Below, one piece after another: positions 19,579 through 27,797 of a DNA stretch of 64,000 nucleotides (its first letter is position 1; every line of letters starts with the position of its first letter). Made by a program: the position numbers and the translations under genes. Source of the DNA: Neobacillus mesonae. GTDB taxonomy: Bacteria > Bacillota > Bacilli > Bacillales > Cytobacillaceae. The notes beneath the pieces are model-generated. The model did not search any database. It saw nothing but the letters and a program-made list of their open reading frames with translations, and was not told the DNA's origin. The stretch lies in contig NZ_KV440949.1 in assembly GCF_001636315.1 (NCBI RefSeq), positions 1,590,703 to 1,654,702 of the forward strand. The letters run 5' to 3'.

Positions 19579-19946
19579 AAACGAGTCCTTATGAAGGACA
19601 GTTTATAAGTTTTTTTGAGTAGCTTCGTTGGTTAAGAGAGCTTATTTATTAAAGACAGTTTCCTTGATATCGTGGCTAGTTTTGTCTTCAAGAGGGCTTA
19701 TTGGAGACAGTTTTCTTGTTTTCGCGGCCGGTCTCGTCTTCAAGAGGGCTTATTGGAGATAGTTTTCTTGTTTTCGCAGCCGGTCTTGTCTTCAAGAGGG
19801 CTTATTGGAGATAGTTTTCTTGTTTTCGCGGCCGGTTTTGTCTTCAAGAGGGCTTATTAAAGGTAGTTTTCTAGTTTTCGAACCTACCTATGGACAAATC
19901 GTGCGCTCTAATCATAAAATCTGTCCCATAGAATCGCCTATGGGAC
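19579..19946. repeat. 52-bp-period tandem hairpin array (locus A)
   Basis: About six tandem units of 52 bp between the L,D-transpeptidase and YhcR-like genes. The CAAGAGGGCT landmark occurs at 19689, 19741, 19793 and 19845, exactly 52 apart. More degenerate copies lie to the left (landmark near 19633, and again near 19580). Each unit contains an imperfect hairpin (TCTTCAA / TTGGAGA). From 19888 the units switch to CTATGG-type hairpins (TGTCCCATAG / CTATGGGACA, 19923-19946), the type seen at locus B. No coding potential beyond repeat-derived frames. Because it follows the leftward YhcR-like stop, it would be transcribed as that gene's 3' region. Confidence 0.8.
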
Positions 19947-20000
19947 AAATCATGGAGGACATCCTTTTTCAATCTTATTTTGGCAAAGTTAATGCTTTTC

Positions 20001-23000
20001 CTAAACCGCTTTTCCGTTACCTTTTGGCACCTCTGTCTGGAGGACGCCGTTTTCATCAAAGAAATACCATTGGCCTTTAATCTTCACCCAGCCTGTTTGC
20101 ATTATGCCTTTATTGTCCAGGTAATACCGTTTACCCGAAAGCTCCAGCCAGCCAGTCTGCATGATTCCATCGGCGTCAAAATAGTAACGTTTGCCTTCTA
20201 TTTCTTGCCAGCCGATTTGAATTTCACCATTTGAATTCGAATAGTATTCTTTACCTTTTACTTTAAACCAGCCTGTTTGCAGTTCACCTTTGTTGTTAAA
20301 GAAATAATTTTTCCCTATTACTTTAGCAAAGCCGGTCAACGTGTTTCCATCGGCATCTACATAATAAACTTTACCGTTCTTTTTCAGCCAGCCGTCTTTT
20401 ACAACGCCGTTGGTATCAAAATTATAGCTGACACCATCGATGACAATTTTACCCGTTTTTCTAGCTCCTGTTGTTGGGTCAAGGTAATATGTTTTGCCGT
20501 CCAGCTCAAGCCAGCCGGTAACCTTTTTGCCATCCTTATCCAAATAGTACCAGGCACCGTCTATTTCTACCCATCCAGATTTAATTTCCTCCGCAGCAAT
20601 AATTCGGTCCTCTACTTTTGGTGCAACCGGACTATTGTTTGCGATATAATCGGTTAAAATCTCATAGTCGACGATCAGTAGTTCATGGATCCTGCCTTCG
20701 TCTTTTGCTTTCTTGAACATCGTGAAACCGTCGCCGCCGTCAGCTACGAAAGCATTAGTCGCAACCGAATATGTTGCCTTTAAATCGATTGGCTTAAAGC
20801 CATCCGCTGTTTTGACTTTTACTTCCCAGACTCTTTCATATGCAGGTTTGGCCGGGTCGTATTTAAATTGAATTCCGGAAACTTGCATGAACTGGCCTGC
20901 ACCATCCGCAACCTTGCTGACACTGTGCTCAAGTGCTTCCTTGATTTCCTGTCCTGTTAAATCAAGTGTTACTAACAAGTTCGCAAATGGCATCACCGTA
21001 TGGATATGACCAAGGGTAACATCGCCCTCTGGAATCGAGGCACGAATGCCGCCGCCATTTTGCATCGCAATTACGGTGTTATTTTTCAAAATGTCATTGG
21101 CTCTTTGGGCCATGGCATCCGTAATCAGGTTACCAAGGTTTGTTTCTTTATAGCGGACATTGTTGCGTTCGCCATCAAGGAATACTTTAGAAGAACCAAT
21201 CACTGTTTTCTTCAATTCATCTAAAGGTTTCTTTAATTCATCGACTTTTGCCTGTGCATCCGGGTCTGCTTTGTAAGTGTTAATATCTAGAAGCTTGCCG
21301 TCATGGGCAGTAATAACTCCAGCTTTATTAAACGTTACATCAACGACTCCTAAATATTTTAGGTACTCGTTAGCTTGAACAATAACCGTCGGCTCTGCTT
21401 TTTCAATTATTTGAGGCTTGTCCAGCTTCGTATGTGTGTGTCCGCCGACAATAATGTCAATGCCATCAACCGCTATGGCCAGCTCTTGATCAGGACCGTA
21501 GCCTAAATGAGACAAGACCACAATCTTGTTAATTCCTTCAGCTTGAAGTGCAGCCACTGTTTCTTTTGCCTTTGCAGCCGCATTTTCAAACACGATTTGT
21601 TTGGAAGGATTAGCAAGGAATGTTGTATCCTCTGTTGTTAAGCCAAATATTCCAACCTTTTCCCCATTAATCGTCTTGATGATGGCAGGGTAGATGTTTC
21701 CGCCCTCCGCTGCAGTACTGATTTCGTTTTTAAACAGAGGTCCTAATACTGGATCCTTTGTGACATTAACGTTTGCACTCAAGATTGGGAACTTCATTTC
21801 CTTAATAAAGTCAGCAAGGATCTCAGATGTTTTGTCAAACTCATGGTTTCCGAATGTCATGGCGTCATAACGAAGATTATTCATGAACCCTAGGTCCGCT
21901 TTACCAAGGTATTGGTTGAAATAAAGCGTTCCAGAGAATACATCACCTGCATCTACTAACATTGCGTTTGGCTTTTGGGCTCTTACTTCGTTTACCGCTG
22001 TTGTTAACTTTGGATATTGTTCCACATTTGCATGTGTATCGTTTACATGCATGATGGTCAGATCAAGTTCTTTTGGTCCCGGAGGTGTTATTTCCCCTTT
22101 TAGGTCAATCTGGGCGATAACCGGGTCATGATCACTCACACGTCCATGCATAGGTGTGAATGGAGAGTTCAAATGAACAATGTCAATTTCAGAACGATTT
22201 GCTAGATTGTTTGATACAAGCAGATGATCAAGCACCTGGGAATTCCCTTGATAGCTATAAGTGAATCTTTCTTGTGCCAGAACTTTTTCGATTAAATTTG
22301 TAAGTTCATTTCCTTTAAGAGCTGTTAACGGATTGGAGAATTCAAAGTCATTTAAGTCGCCAAGAACGACTACGTTTGCATCCGCATTTTTACTTTTAAC
22401 ATCTTTAATAAAGTTGTTAACAATAGAAGCAATTTGTACACGCTTTGCTTCACTTCCAAGTACCGGCGGCTGATTTTTTCCAAAAATCGGCTGGTCGCCG
22501 CCTTTTGAGTTAAAGTGATTGGCAATTACAATGACGTCTTCGCCTTTAAAGGTAAACTCTGCAGCTAATGGCTTACGGCTGGATGAGAACGCCGCATTTG
22601 TCGGATCAATTCTTCCTGGGTTCAAAGTTAAGGAACCATTTTCATAGCCGACTGCTTGTGTTGATCCACCTTTTGTTCCTTGTTTTAAGGCAACGCGGTC
22701 TGGATTATAGATGAATCCGACACGGATGTTGCCGTTTGGCGCTCCGCCGTCTTGATTGTTGACAGGCTCAATGTCTGTCCAATTATAAGCGGGACCTCCT
22801 GCTTTTTTAATTGCGTCGATAAGCGCTTGATAGTTTTGGTCAGCAGCCGTTCCCCCAGCTGTTTCACCATTATTGTCCTGAACCTCTACTAACCCAACAA
22901 TATCAGGGGTTTTTAGATTTCCGACAATGGATTCAGCAATTTTTGCTGTTTTTCCAGTATCGGCCTTTGTATAGTTCTCCATGTTGTAAGTGGCCACGGT

Positions 23001-24293
23001 TAGTTTGACATCATTTTTCACGATATTTGTGGCTTCTTGTTTATAATCACTTTCCACTAGAGGCGGGAGTTCTGCCTTGTTCGTTAGGAGTTTGTAGTTT
23101 TGGAAAGTATAGGTGATGACACCTGTTACTGTTCCTTTGTAATGATCCCCAGTTTTAACTTTGTAACTTTCGTCCTTTACTGTGAATAGAAGCGGTAGTC
23201 TTTCTGGGTTCATGTTGTCTTTCGTAATCGGAATTCCGCCTGGAGTTGTATAGGTCTTGCCTTCTACTTTTGCGGCAATAACCGGAACTTCTCCATATCT
23301 TTGCGGTGCAACTGCCATTGGGTTTTCGATGGCAACACGCATACCTTCAATACTTTCGTAAAAATCAATGCCGTCTTCTTCAGGATCAAATTCTTTGAAT
23401 TGATCATTATCGACTATTTGAGTTGGTGGGTGGATGTCTTTGCCGATGACAAGTGCTTTCGGCAATTCTTGATTGTTTGCGTGTGGTGTTACCTTTCCAC
23501 CTGTTACATTGGCATCTATTTCTGTAGTGGCTAAGTCTGTTTGAAGCATGTCGCTGTAGCCTTCAAGTACCCATTCTTTTACAAGTCCGTCAACGGATAC
23601 AAGGTCACCGACTTTGACGCCGTGGGTCTTTTTGTAGACAAGAATTCCTTCAGATGTATTTGGGTTATTATCAGGATTTGGGTCCTGCATGTAGAAATTG
23701 CTGCCATCTTTGATAAAGGTGACGACTCCTGTAACACCTGTTACATTTTTGCCGTTATATGGTGATGTGTGGCTCTCACCTTGGATGGCGCTGATTTTGA
23801 TGCCATCGGTTGGAACTGGCGGGTTACCTGGATCTCCTGGGTCTCCCGGATCACCTGGGTCGCTGCCATCAGTAAAGCTAATGGCGGTTGGAGATTTTAA
23901 CCCTGGGACGGTAAAATAAGTTTCCAGTGAACCAGTAACAAATACCTGTTTTCCGATATTCCCTGGATTGGTCATGAGTCCGAATTCTGCCCGATATCCG
24001 GATGATAATTGCACCGGAAGAAGTTTTGTTATATCTTTTTCTGTTGGGCTATCAGCAATGGCAAAATTAAAATCATCATTAAAAGGTGCATTAAAGTTAT
24101 ATGATTTATTTCCTTTTGTATGGGCTACAATATACCCCTTCACTGTAGCCTTACCAGTGTTGTTTGCAATTGCTTGAGCTACGGTTATGTAGTTCTCAGC
24201 GGCACTTGCGTGATGAAGATAAGGTAACACGTAGCTTGCCATCAGTGTAAAAATGGCAGCAAAAATAAACGCTTGTTTTTTTAAAAGCTTCAA
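20001..24293 (-). CDS. yhcR: Giant secreted nuclease / 5'-nucleotidase with wall-binding repeats (YhcR-like)
   Basis: A 1430-residue exported enzyme. Approximate order: signal peptide (1-31), DUF6359/OB-like domain (32-145), Gly-Asp-Pro repeat linker, second OB-like domain (165-275), endonuclease/exonuclease/phosphatase domain with ATYNMENY, VGLVEVQD, IANHFNSKGG, VLGDLNDFE and SDHDPV (430-725), metallophosphoesterase with HVNDTHANVEQ and GNHEFDK (745-990), 5'-nucleotidase C-terminal domain with QNGGGIRASI (1020-1190), and about nine ~20-residue choline-binding-like repeats (GW...YYLD.DG) at 1235-1425. Start is TTG after GAGGAGGAGAG. B. subtilis YhcR is a sugar-nonspecific nuclease of similar plan but sortase-anchored; here the tail of wall-binding repeats replaces sorting. 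Probable role: degrading extracellular DNA/RNA to nucleosides and phosphate. A 52-bp repeat array follows its stop. Confidence 0.9.
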   Translation of the reverse strand: MKLLKKQAFIFAAIFTLMASYVLPYLHHASAAENYITVAQAIANNTGKATVKGYIVAHTKGNKSYNFNAPFNDDFNFAIADSPTEKDITKLLPVQLSSGYRAEFGLMTNPGNIGKQVFVTGSLETYFTVPGLKSPTAISFTDGSDPGDPGDPGDPGNPPVPTDGIKISAIQGESHTSPYNGKNVTGVTGVVTFIKDGSNFYMQDPNPDNNPNTSEGILVYKKTHGVKVGDLVSVDGLVKEWVLEGYSDMLQTDLATTEIDANVTGGKVTPHANNQELPKALVIGKDIHPPTQIVDNDQFKEFDPEEDGIDFYESIEGMRVAIENPMAVAPQRYGEVPVIAAKVEGKTYTTPGGIPITKDNMNPERLPLLFTVKDESYKVKTGDHYKGTVTGVITYTFQNYKLLTNKAELPPLVESDYKQEATNIVKNDVKLTVATYNMENYTKADTGKTAKIAESIVGNLKTPDIVGLVEVQDNNGETAGGTAADQNYQALIDAIKKAGGPAYNWTDIEPVNNQDGGAPNGNIRVGFIYNPDRVALKQGTKGGSTQAVGYENGSLTLNPGRIDPTNAAFSSSRKPLAAEFTFKGEDVIVIANHFNSKGGDQPIFGKNQPPVLGSEAKRVQIASIVNNFIKDVKSKNADANVVVLGDLNDFEFSNPLTALKGNELTNLIEKVLAQERFTYSYQGNSQVLDHLLVSNNLANRSEIDIVHLNSPFTPMHGRVSDHDPVIAQIDLKGEITPPGPKELDLTIMHVNDTHANVEQYPKLTTAVNEVRAQKPNAMLVDAGDVFSGTLYFNQYLGKADLGFMNNLRYDAMTFGNHEFDKTSEILADFIKEMKFPILSANVNVTKDPVLGPLFKNEISTAAEGGNIYPAIIKTINGEKVGIFGLTTEDTTFLANPSKQIVFENAAAKAKETVAALQAEGINKIVVLSHLGYGPDQELAIAVDGIDIIVGGHTHTKLDKPQIIEKAEPTVIVQANEYLKYLGVVDVTFNKAGVITAHDGKLLDINTYKADPDAQAKVDELKKPLDELKKTVIGSSKVFLDGERNNVRYKETNLGNLITDAMAQRANDILKNNTVIAMQNGGGIRASIPEGDVTLGHIHTVMPFANLLVTLDLTGQEIKEALEHSVSKVADGAGQFMQVSGIQFKYDPAKPAYERVWEVKVKTADGFKPIDLKATYSVATNAFVADGGDGFTMFKKAKDEGRIHELLIVDYEILTDYIANNSPVAPKVEDRIIAAEEIKSGWVEIDGAWYYLDKDGKKVTGWLELDGKTYYLDPTTGARKTGKIVIDGVSYNFDTNGVVKDGWLKKNGKVYYVDADGNTLTGFAKVIGKNYFFNNKGELQTGWFKVKGKEYYSNSNGEIQIGWQEIEGKRYYFDADGIMQTGWLELSGKRYYLDNKGIMQTGWVKIKGQWYFFDENGVLQTEVPKGNGKAV

Positions 24294-24640
24294 ACCTCTC
24301 TCCTCCTCGATATTTACTTATATCTTCTCTGGAATGGCATTAAACAAAACGCTTAACATTCCCCCCTCTTTTTAATTTTTCAAGGGTTAAGATGTATTAC
24401 TCAAAAGCAGTTCTATCTCCTTCAAAAGAGGAAATTTACATTCCTATTTCTCTAGCATTCTCCCTTGAAGCCCCTAGAAATGGACTATTCACCTATATTT
24501 TAGTGAAAAATTCGTAGTTAATCTACAATATTTAGCACTATTTCCATCGAAACCCATATGACTAAATACCTAAAAATAGATATTTTTACAAAAACTCAAT
24601 AAATAAAAATGAGAGAGAGACGGAATTTGTCATGGAAACC
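24294..24640. other. Intergenic region upstream of the YhcR-like gene
   Basis: AT-rich stretch that should hold the leftward promoter of the YhcR-like gene. Apart from its ribosome binding site (GAGGAGGAGAGAG near 24298-24312) I see no gene, repeat or clear regulatory palindrome. Confidence 0.4.
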
Positions 24641-24670
24641 AAAAAAGGAACCCGCCAGGCACAGGTTCCC
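24640..24670 (-). terminator. Terminator of the FbpB-like small gene
   Basis: GGAACC (24647-24652) pairs with GGTTCC (24664-24669). On the minus strand a run of seven Ts follows. It lies directly downstream of the 45-codon ORF and supports its transcription. Confidence 0.75.
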
Positions 24671-24688
24671 TTCATTATTCATATATAT

Positions 24689-24826
24689 TTATTTAGTTAA
24701 TTGTAAATTTTTATTATGTTTTTCATCAATTTTCCTTTCAATACGTGCGATTTCCTTCTCGTTCGAAAGGATTTCCCTTTTATTATTATTAATCAAAATT
24801 TGCATATTGACATGTTGTTTTCTCAA
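24689..24826 (-). CDS. FbpB-like small basic protein, candidate Fur-regulated
   Basis: A 45-residue ORF starting at TTG, with AAGGGA nine bases upstream and a terminator directly downstream. The core ILINNNKREILSNEKEIARI followed by ERKIDEKH matches the pattern I know from Fur-regulated basic proteins FbpB/FbpC of Bacillus: a charged helix with an xNKxELLxDKEALERIExRxExKH plan. In B. subtilis these assist the small RNA FsrA in the iron-sparing response. A Fur-box-like site (12 of 15 matches) lies at 24844-24858, just upstream of the ribosome binding site. The family call rests on motif recall over a short sequence, so it is moderate. No iron transport gene is adjacent. Confidence 0.55.
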   Translation of the reverse strand: MRKQHVNMQILINNNKREILSNEKEIARIERKIDEKHNKNLQLTK

Positions 24827-24843
24827 ATCTAACGTTCCCTTCT

Positions 24844-24858
24844 TGTAAATAATTATCG
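24844..24858 (-). promoter_or_regulatory. Candidate Fur box
   Basis: On the minus strand the 15-mer CGATAATTATTTACA matches 12 of 15 positions of the Fur inverted repeat TGATAATTATTATCA. It sits 18 nt upstream of the TTG of the FbpB-like ORF, a place where binding would block transcription or its start. Confidence 0.5.
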
Positions 24859-25030
24859 AGTTATTTTGTATATTAAATATATCATAATATTGCGAAATAA
24901 TAAAATAATTATACAAGACTTTCGAACGCTACTATTTCTATAAAATTGCCAAAAATAAATGGTACTTATGTCATATTTTATAGTAATATAGTAGTGATTT
25001 CCATTAAACAAGTAGATAGGGAGTGCTCAG

Positions 25031-25630
25031 ATGCTGACTCCTGCACAGCAAAAGGTGAAGCAAGAATTAGATGAGTTGAAGGCAGCTGGTGCCTGCCACC
25101 ATAGTGAGGAAAGGGTTCCTTCTAGTTCTGAAGTCCTGTATTCAAAAGGAAGAATCTATCTTGCTTTCGGATTAGTTATTTTTCTATTAGCCGTTTCAAT
25201 TGTTGTTATTAAAATTTCAATTCCTTCCAAATCGAAAATTAGCAGTTATTTAGCAAAAGAGGAACAATATAACCAAAAAAGTCTGATTCTCTTTAACGAC
25301 TATATAGGGAAAAATGATAGTGAACTCGAGGCAGCCGTAGATGAACAAGCAGAGCTCGTGAAGAATGCAGGTGCTCTGAGTGTCCCCTCCGAAATTGAAG
25401 AACATAACCGTGATTTCATGGACGTAATGGAACAGCGGCTGGATATTCTTAAGTATATGTTTGTGAATAAGCAAGATGATGCCTCGCAGCTAAACAAGCT
25501 CCTAATCGAGCTGGATGTAAAGCAAGAGCTTGCGAAGGAAAGCCTCTTGAAGGCGTTAAATAGGGAAAAGATTCAATATGAGGAACATATCGATGGGACG
25601 GTGCAGTACTGGATCGAGGGGAAGTCGTAA
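25031..25630 (+). CDS. Single-pass membrane protein of unknown function
   Basis: I do not recognise a family. The 199-residue product has a ~38-residue cytosolic N-terminus containing a CHH motif, one membrane helix (~41-64, LAFGLVIFLLAVSIVVI) and a ~135-residue extracytoplasmic domain that is acidic and predicted helical, with coiled-coil-like heptads (EEHNRDFMDVMEQRLDILKY). ATG start with TAGGGAGT nine bases upstream. It is convergent with ugd; the only sequence separating the two stop codons is a 43-bp palindromic repeat. Function cannot be inferred from context. Confidence 0.7.
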   Translation: MLTPAQQKVKQELDELKAAGACHHSEERVPSSSEVLYSKGRIYLAFGLVIFLLAVSIVVIKISIPSKSKISSYLAKEEQYNQKSLILFNDYIGKNDSELEAAVDEQAELVKNAGALSVPSEIEEHNRDFMDVMEQRLDILKYMFVNKQDDASQLNKLLIELDVKQELAKESLLKALNREKIQYEEHIDGTVQYWIEGKS

Positions 25631-25647
25631 CGGTATGACTATTAAAG

Positions 25648-25690
25648 GGTGTCAGGCACCATGTGAAAAATTCACATAGTGCCTGACACC
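25648..25690. repeat. Palindromic REP-like element P1
   Basis: Two inverted GGTGTCAGGCACC-type modules face each other across ATGTGAAAAATTCACAT; one mismatch (TAGTG for TGGTG). It fills the gap between two convergent stop codons and touches the last base of the ugd stop, so it probably forms the shared transcript end. Confidence 0.9.
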
Positions 25691-26998
25691 CTAATGATTA
25701 GCAAACCCTGTATAGTGAAATCCTAATGCCTCAACAGCAGCTTTGTTGATCATGTTTCTTCCGTCGTAGATGTATGGTTGTTTCATTAGTAGTTTGATAG
25801 CCATCCAGTCTAATTGCTTATATTCATCCCAGTCAGTGCATAGGATGACAGCGTCCGTGTCTGACACCGTTTCGGCAACTGACTGCAGCTGCTGGCAGTG
25901 TGGTCCAAGCGGGTAAGTTCCCTCTATGAGTTTCACTACAGGATCATGGACTTTAAGATTTGCTTGTGCTTTTAGTAAATTGTCGATTAAGACCAGACTC
26001 GGCGACTCTCTTGTGTCATCTGTATTGGCTTTAAAGGACAACCCAAGGACCGATATAGTTTTTCCAGCCAAATCTTCGCCCAATCCCTGTTTAATTTTGT
26101 TCATTAAATATAGTGTTTGTTCTGCATTTACATGCACTACTTTTTCTAAAATGGTCAAAGGAATTCCATTCATTTTTGCGGTTTGCAGCAGGGCATATAC
26201 GTCCTTCGGAAAGCAGGAGCCGCCATACCCCATCCCTGCTTTTAGAAAGTGATGGCCAATCCGGTGATCAAGGCCGATTCCCTTAGACACATCATTCACA
26301 TTAATCCCCAGCTGATCGCAAAGCCTGGCCAGTTCATTAATAAAAGATATTTTCATCGCCAGGAATGAATTCGCAGCGTATTTAATCATTTCGGAGGCTT
26401 TTGGATTGGTTTCAACAATTGGACATTGGAAGCCTTGATACAGCTTCCTCATAGTTTCCCTTGCTTTTTCACTCGTTGTCCCGATGACAATCCGGTCAGG
26501 ATGAAGAGCATCGTAAAGCGCCGAGCCTTCACGAAGGAATTCAGGGTTTGAAACAACATCGAAGGAAATGGGCTCCTTCTCCTTCTGTCCGGATTTTACC
26601 CACTCCCCGACAAGTTCGGCCGTTCCTACAGGCACTGTACTTTTTGTTACTATAACCTTATACTCCTCCATATATTTCCCAATCGATTGGGCAACATTTT
26701 TTACATAAGAAAGGTCAGCGCTTCCATCTTCCTGCTTCGGAGTACCGACACAGATAAAAATAACATCATTTTCTTTAATTGCTTTTTTGGTGTTATCTGT
26801 AAATGTTATATTCCCGGCCTGAACATGCTTCAATAAGAGTTCTTCAAGTCCCGGTTCATAGAAATGAAGGATACCATGTTGCAAAGCTGTTATTTTGCGC
26901 TCATCGAGGTCGAGACCGGTAACTTGATGGCCCATTTCACAAAAAATAAGTCCCGTAGTCGTCCCCACGTACCCTGTTCCGACTATTAAAATTCTCAC
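25691..26998 (-). CDS. ugd: UDP-glucose 6-dehydrogenase
   Basis: Oxidises UDP-glucose to UDP-glucuronate with two NAD+ in the cytosol; the product feeds teichuronic acid and other acidic glycans. The N-terminal Rossmann motif ILIVGTGYVGTTTGL, FICVGTP, the TKSTVPVGT segment, and NPEFLREGSA are family hallmarks. The catalytic Cys lies in GYGGSCFPKDV (about residue 262), and SFKANTDDTRESPS marks the UDP-binding domain. GTG at 26998 is taken as the start because the Rossmann strand begins there and AAGGGG lies upstream at about 11 nt; in-frame codons further upstream would add an unrelated extension. In B. subtilis the equivalent is tuaD. It stands alone here. A palindromic repeat abuts its stop. 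Confidence 0.95.
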   Translation of the reverse strand: MRILIVGTGYVGTTTGLIFCEMGHQVTGLDLDERKITALQHGILHFYEPGLEELLLKHVQAGNITFTDNTKKAIKENDVIFICVGTPKQEDGSADLSYVKNVAQSIGKYMEEYKVIVTKSTVPVGTAELVGEWVKSGQKEKEPISFDVVSNPEFLREGSALYDALHPDRIVIGTTSEKARETMRKLYQGFQCPIVETNPKASEMIKYAANSFLAMKISFINELARLCDQLGINVNDVSKGIGLDHRIGHHFLKAGMGYGGSCFPKDVYALLQTAKMNGIPLTILEKVVHVNAEQTLYLMNKIKQGLGEDLAGKTISVLGLSFKANTDDTRESPSLVLIDNLLKAQANLKVHDPVVKLIEGTYPLGPHCQQLQSVAETVSDTDAVILCTDWDEYKQLDWMAIKLLMKQPYIYDGRNMINKAAVEALGFHYTGFANH

Positions 26999-27151
26999 AA
27001 CCGACAATTCCCCTTCCTCATCACTCAAAAATCACTCGTCCATTCCCGCACGGAACTAGTAATAATGTATTCCTAAGCGTAAGCAGAGGAAGGTTGTCCA
27101 CCTCAGAAAGGGCGCTAAATAGGTCGTGGTGGTGGTTTTGTGGTTTGGTGT

Positions 27152-27194
27152 GGTGTCAGGCACCATGTAAAAAATTCACATGGTGCCTGACACC
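27152..27194. repeat. Palindromic REP-like element P2
   Basis: Full palindrome with one arm change (ATGTAAAAAATTCACAT centre). It lies about 150 bp upstream of the ugd start and 70 bp before the DnaA-box cluster. Confidence 0.9.
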
Positions 27195-27263
27195 AATACA
27201 GTTTTTAAAGTTTCCAACAGTGTTTTCTACAATTTTGGTGTACTTATCAACGAAATACCATGG

Positions 27264-27399
27264 ATATCCACAAAGTTATTAACATAAATATGAGGTTTTT
27301 CCACAACTGCTTTTGCGGTAAAGGTTGTTATCCACATAACTACCTTAGTTATTAACATTCCCATGCTTGTTATCCACAATTATTGTATAACTGTCCACA
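27264..27399 (+). promoter_or_regulatory. Cluster of five DnaA-box-like motifs
   Basis: Five same-strand 9-mers match the DnaA box TTATCCACA: ATATCCACA (27264), TTTTCCACA (27297), TTATCCACA (27328, perfect), TTATCCACA (27370, perfect) and CTGTCCACA (27391). They fall within 136 bp and are spaced 33, 31, 42 and 21 bp. No dnaA, dnaN or rpmH gene is present, so this is not the usual oriC. B. subtilis carries DnaA-box clusters outside oriC that bind DnaA and influence initiation. Confidence 0.6.
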
Positions 27400-27403
27400 A
27401 TGG

Positions 27404-27436
27404 GAAATAAAAAGAACCTATTGTTATAGGTCCTTT
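27404..27436 (-). terminator. Terminator of the 47-aa ORF
   Basis: An 11-bp stem with one G-U pair (27411-27421 with 27426-27436) and a 4-nt loop that contains the end of the stop codon is followed on the minus strand by TTTATTT. Confidence 0.7.
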
Positions 27437-27567
27437 TCTACTTCTGTAGTTTCACTTTCATGATATTTTTCTACAATATCTTTTAACTCACCGATATCTC
27501 CTTTTGCGTTGATAATTTCAATAATTTGGGACAATCCTTCACTTGTTTGATCCGTGTTTTTTTTCAT
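27424..27567 (-). CDS. 47-residue protein of unknown function
   Basis: ATG start with a strong AAGGAGG seven bases upstream and a terminator overlapping the stop codon, so it is very likely translated. The product is acidic and predicted to be helical: an N-terminal MKKNTDQTSEGL, then a hydrophobic-periodic helix LSQIIEIINAKGDIGELKDI and a charged tail. I do not recognise a family. It is transcribed divergently from the nitrite reductase gene with 230 bp between them, so the two could share regulatory DNA. Confidence 0.7.
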   Translation of the reverse strand: MKKNTDQTSEGLSQIIEIINAKGDIGELKDIVEKYHESETTEVEKDL

Positions 27568-27698
27568 AAAGTCATCCTCCTTATTTATATATAGAATGGC
27601 CGACTTTTTAAGTATTAATCACCATTATTACAGTTATCACGGTACTAATAATACTTTGCTCACTTGTTCACAAAGTATTCACCAACCCTCTATTCATC

Positions 27699-27740
27699 AG
27701 TGACCTAAGTCACTTGGAAAGTTTTTTAAAAAATTAAAAT
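27699..27740 (+). promoter_or_regulatory. Fnr-like site and -10 element of the nitrite reductase promoter
   Basis: AGTGA-CCTAAG-TCACT (27699-27714) is a perfect inverted repeat matching 8 of 10 positions of the Fnr/CRP consensus TGTGA-N6-TCACA. A -10-like TAAAAT lies at 27735-27740. With transcription starting near 27747 the box is centred at about -41, the class II activator position. Anaerobic control of nirK would follow. Confidence 0.55.
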
Positions 27741-27797
27741 AAAGGTGTAAACAATAATTAAATTAAATTTTTAGGAGTTAAATGGGAGGGAATTAAG

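Noticed and set aside
19579..19946. CRISPR array
   Set aside because: The 52-bp units are continuous tandem repeats without unique spacers, and no cas gene is present.
27264..27399. Replication origin oriC
   Set aside because: No dnaA, dnaN, rpmH or AT-rich unwinding element with the expected order; only DnaA boxes are seen.
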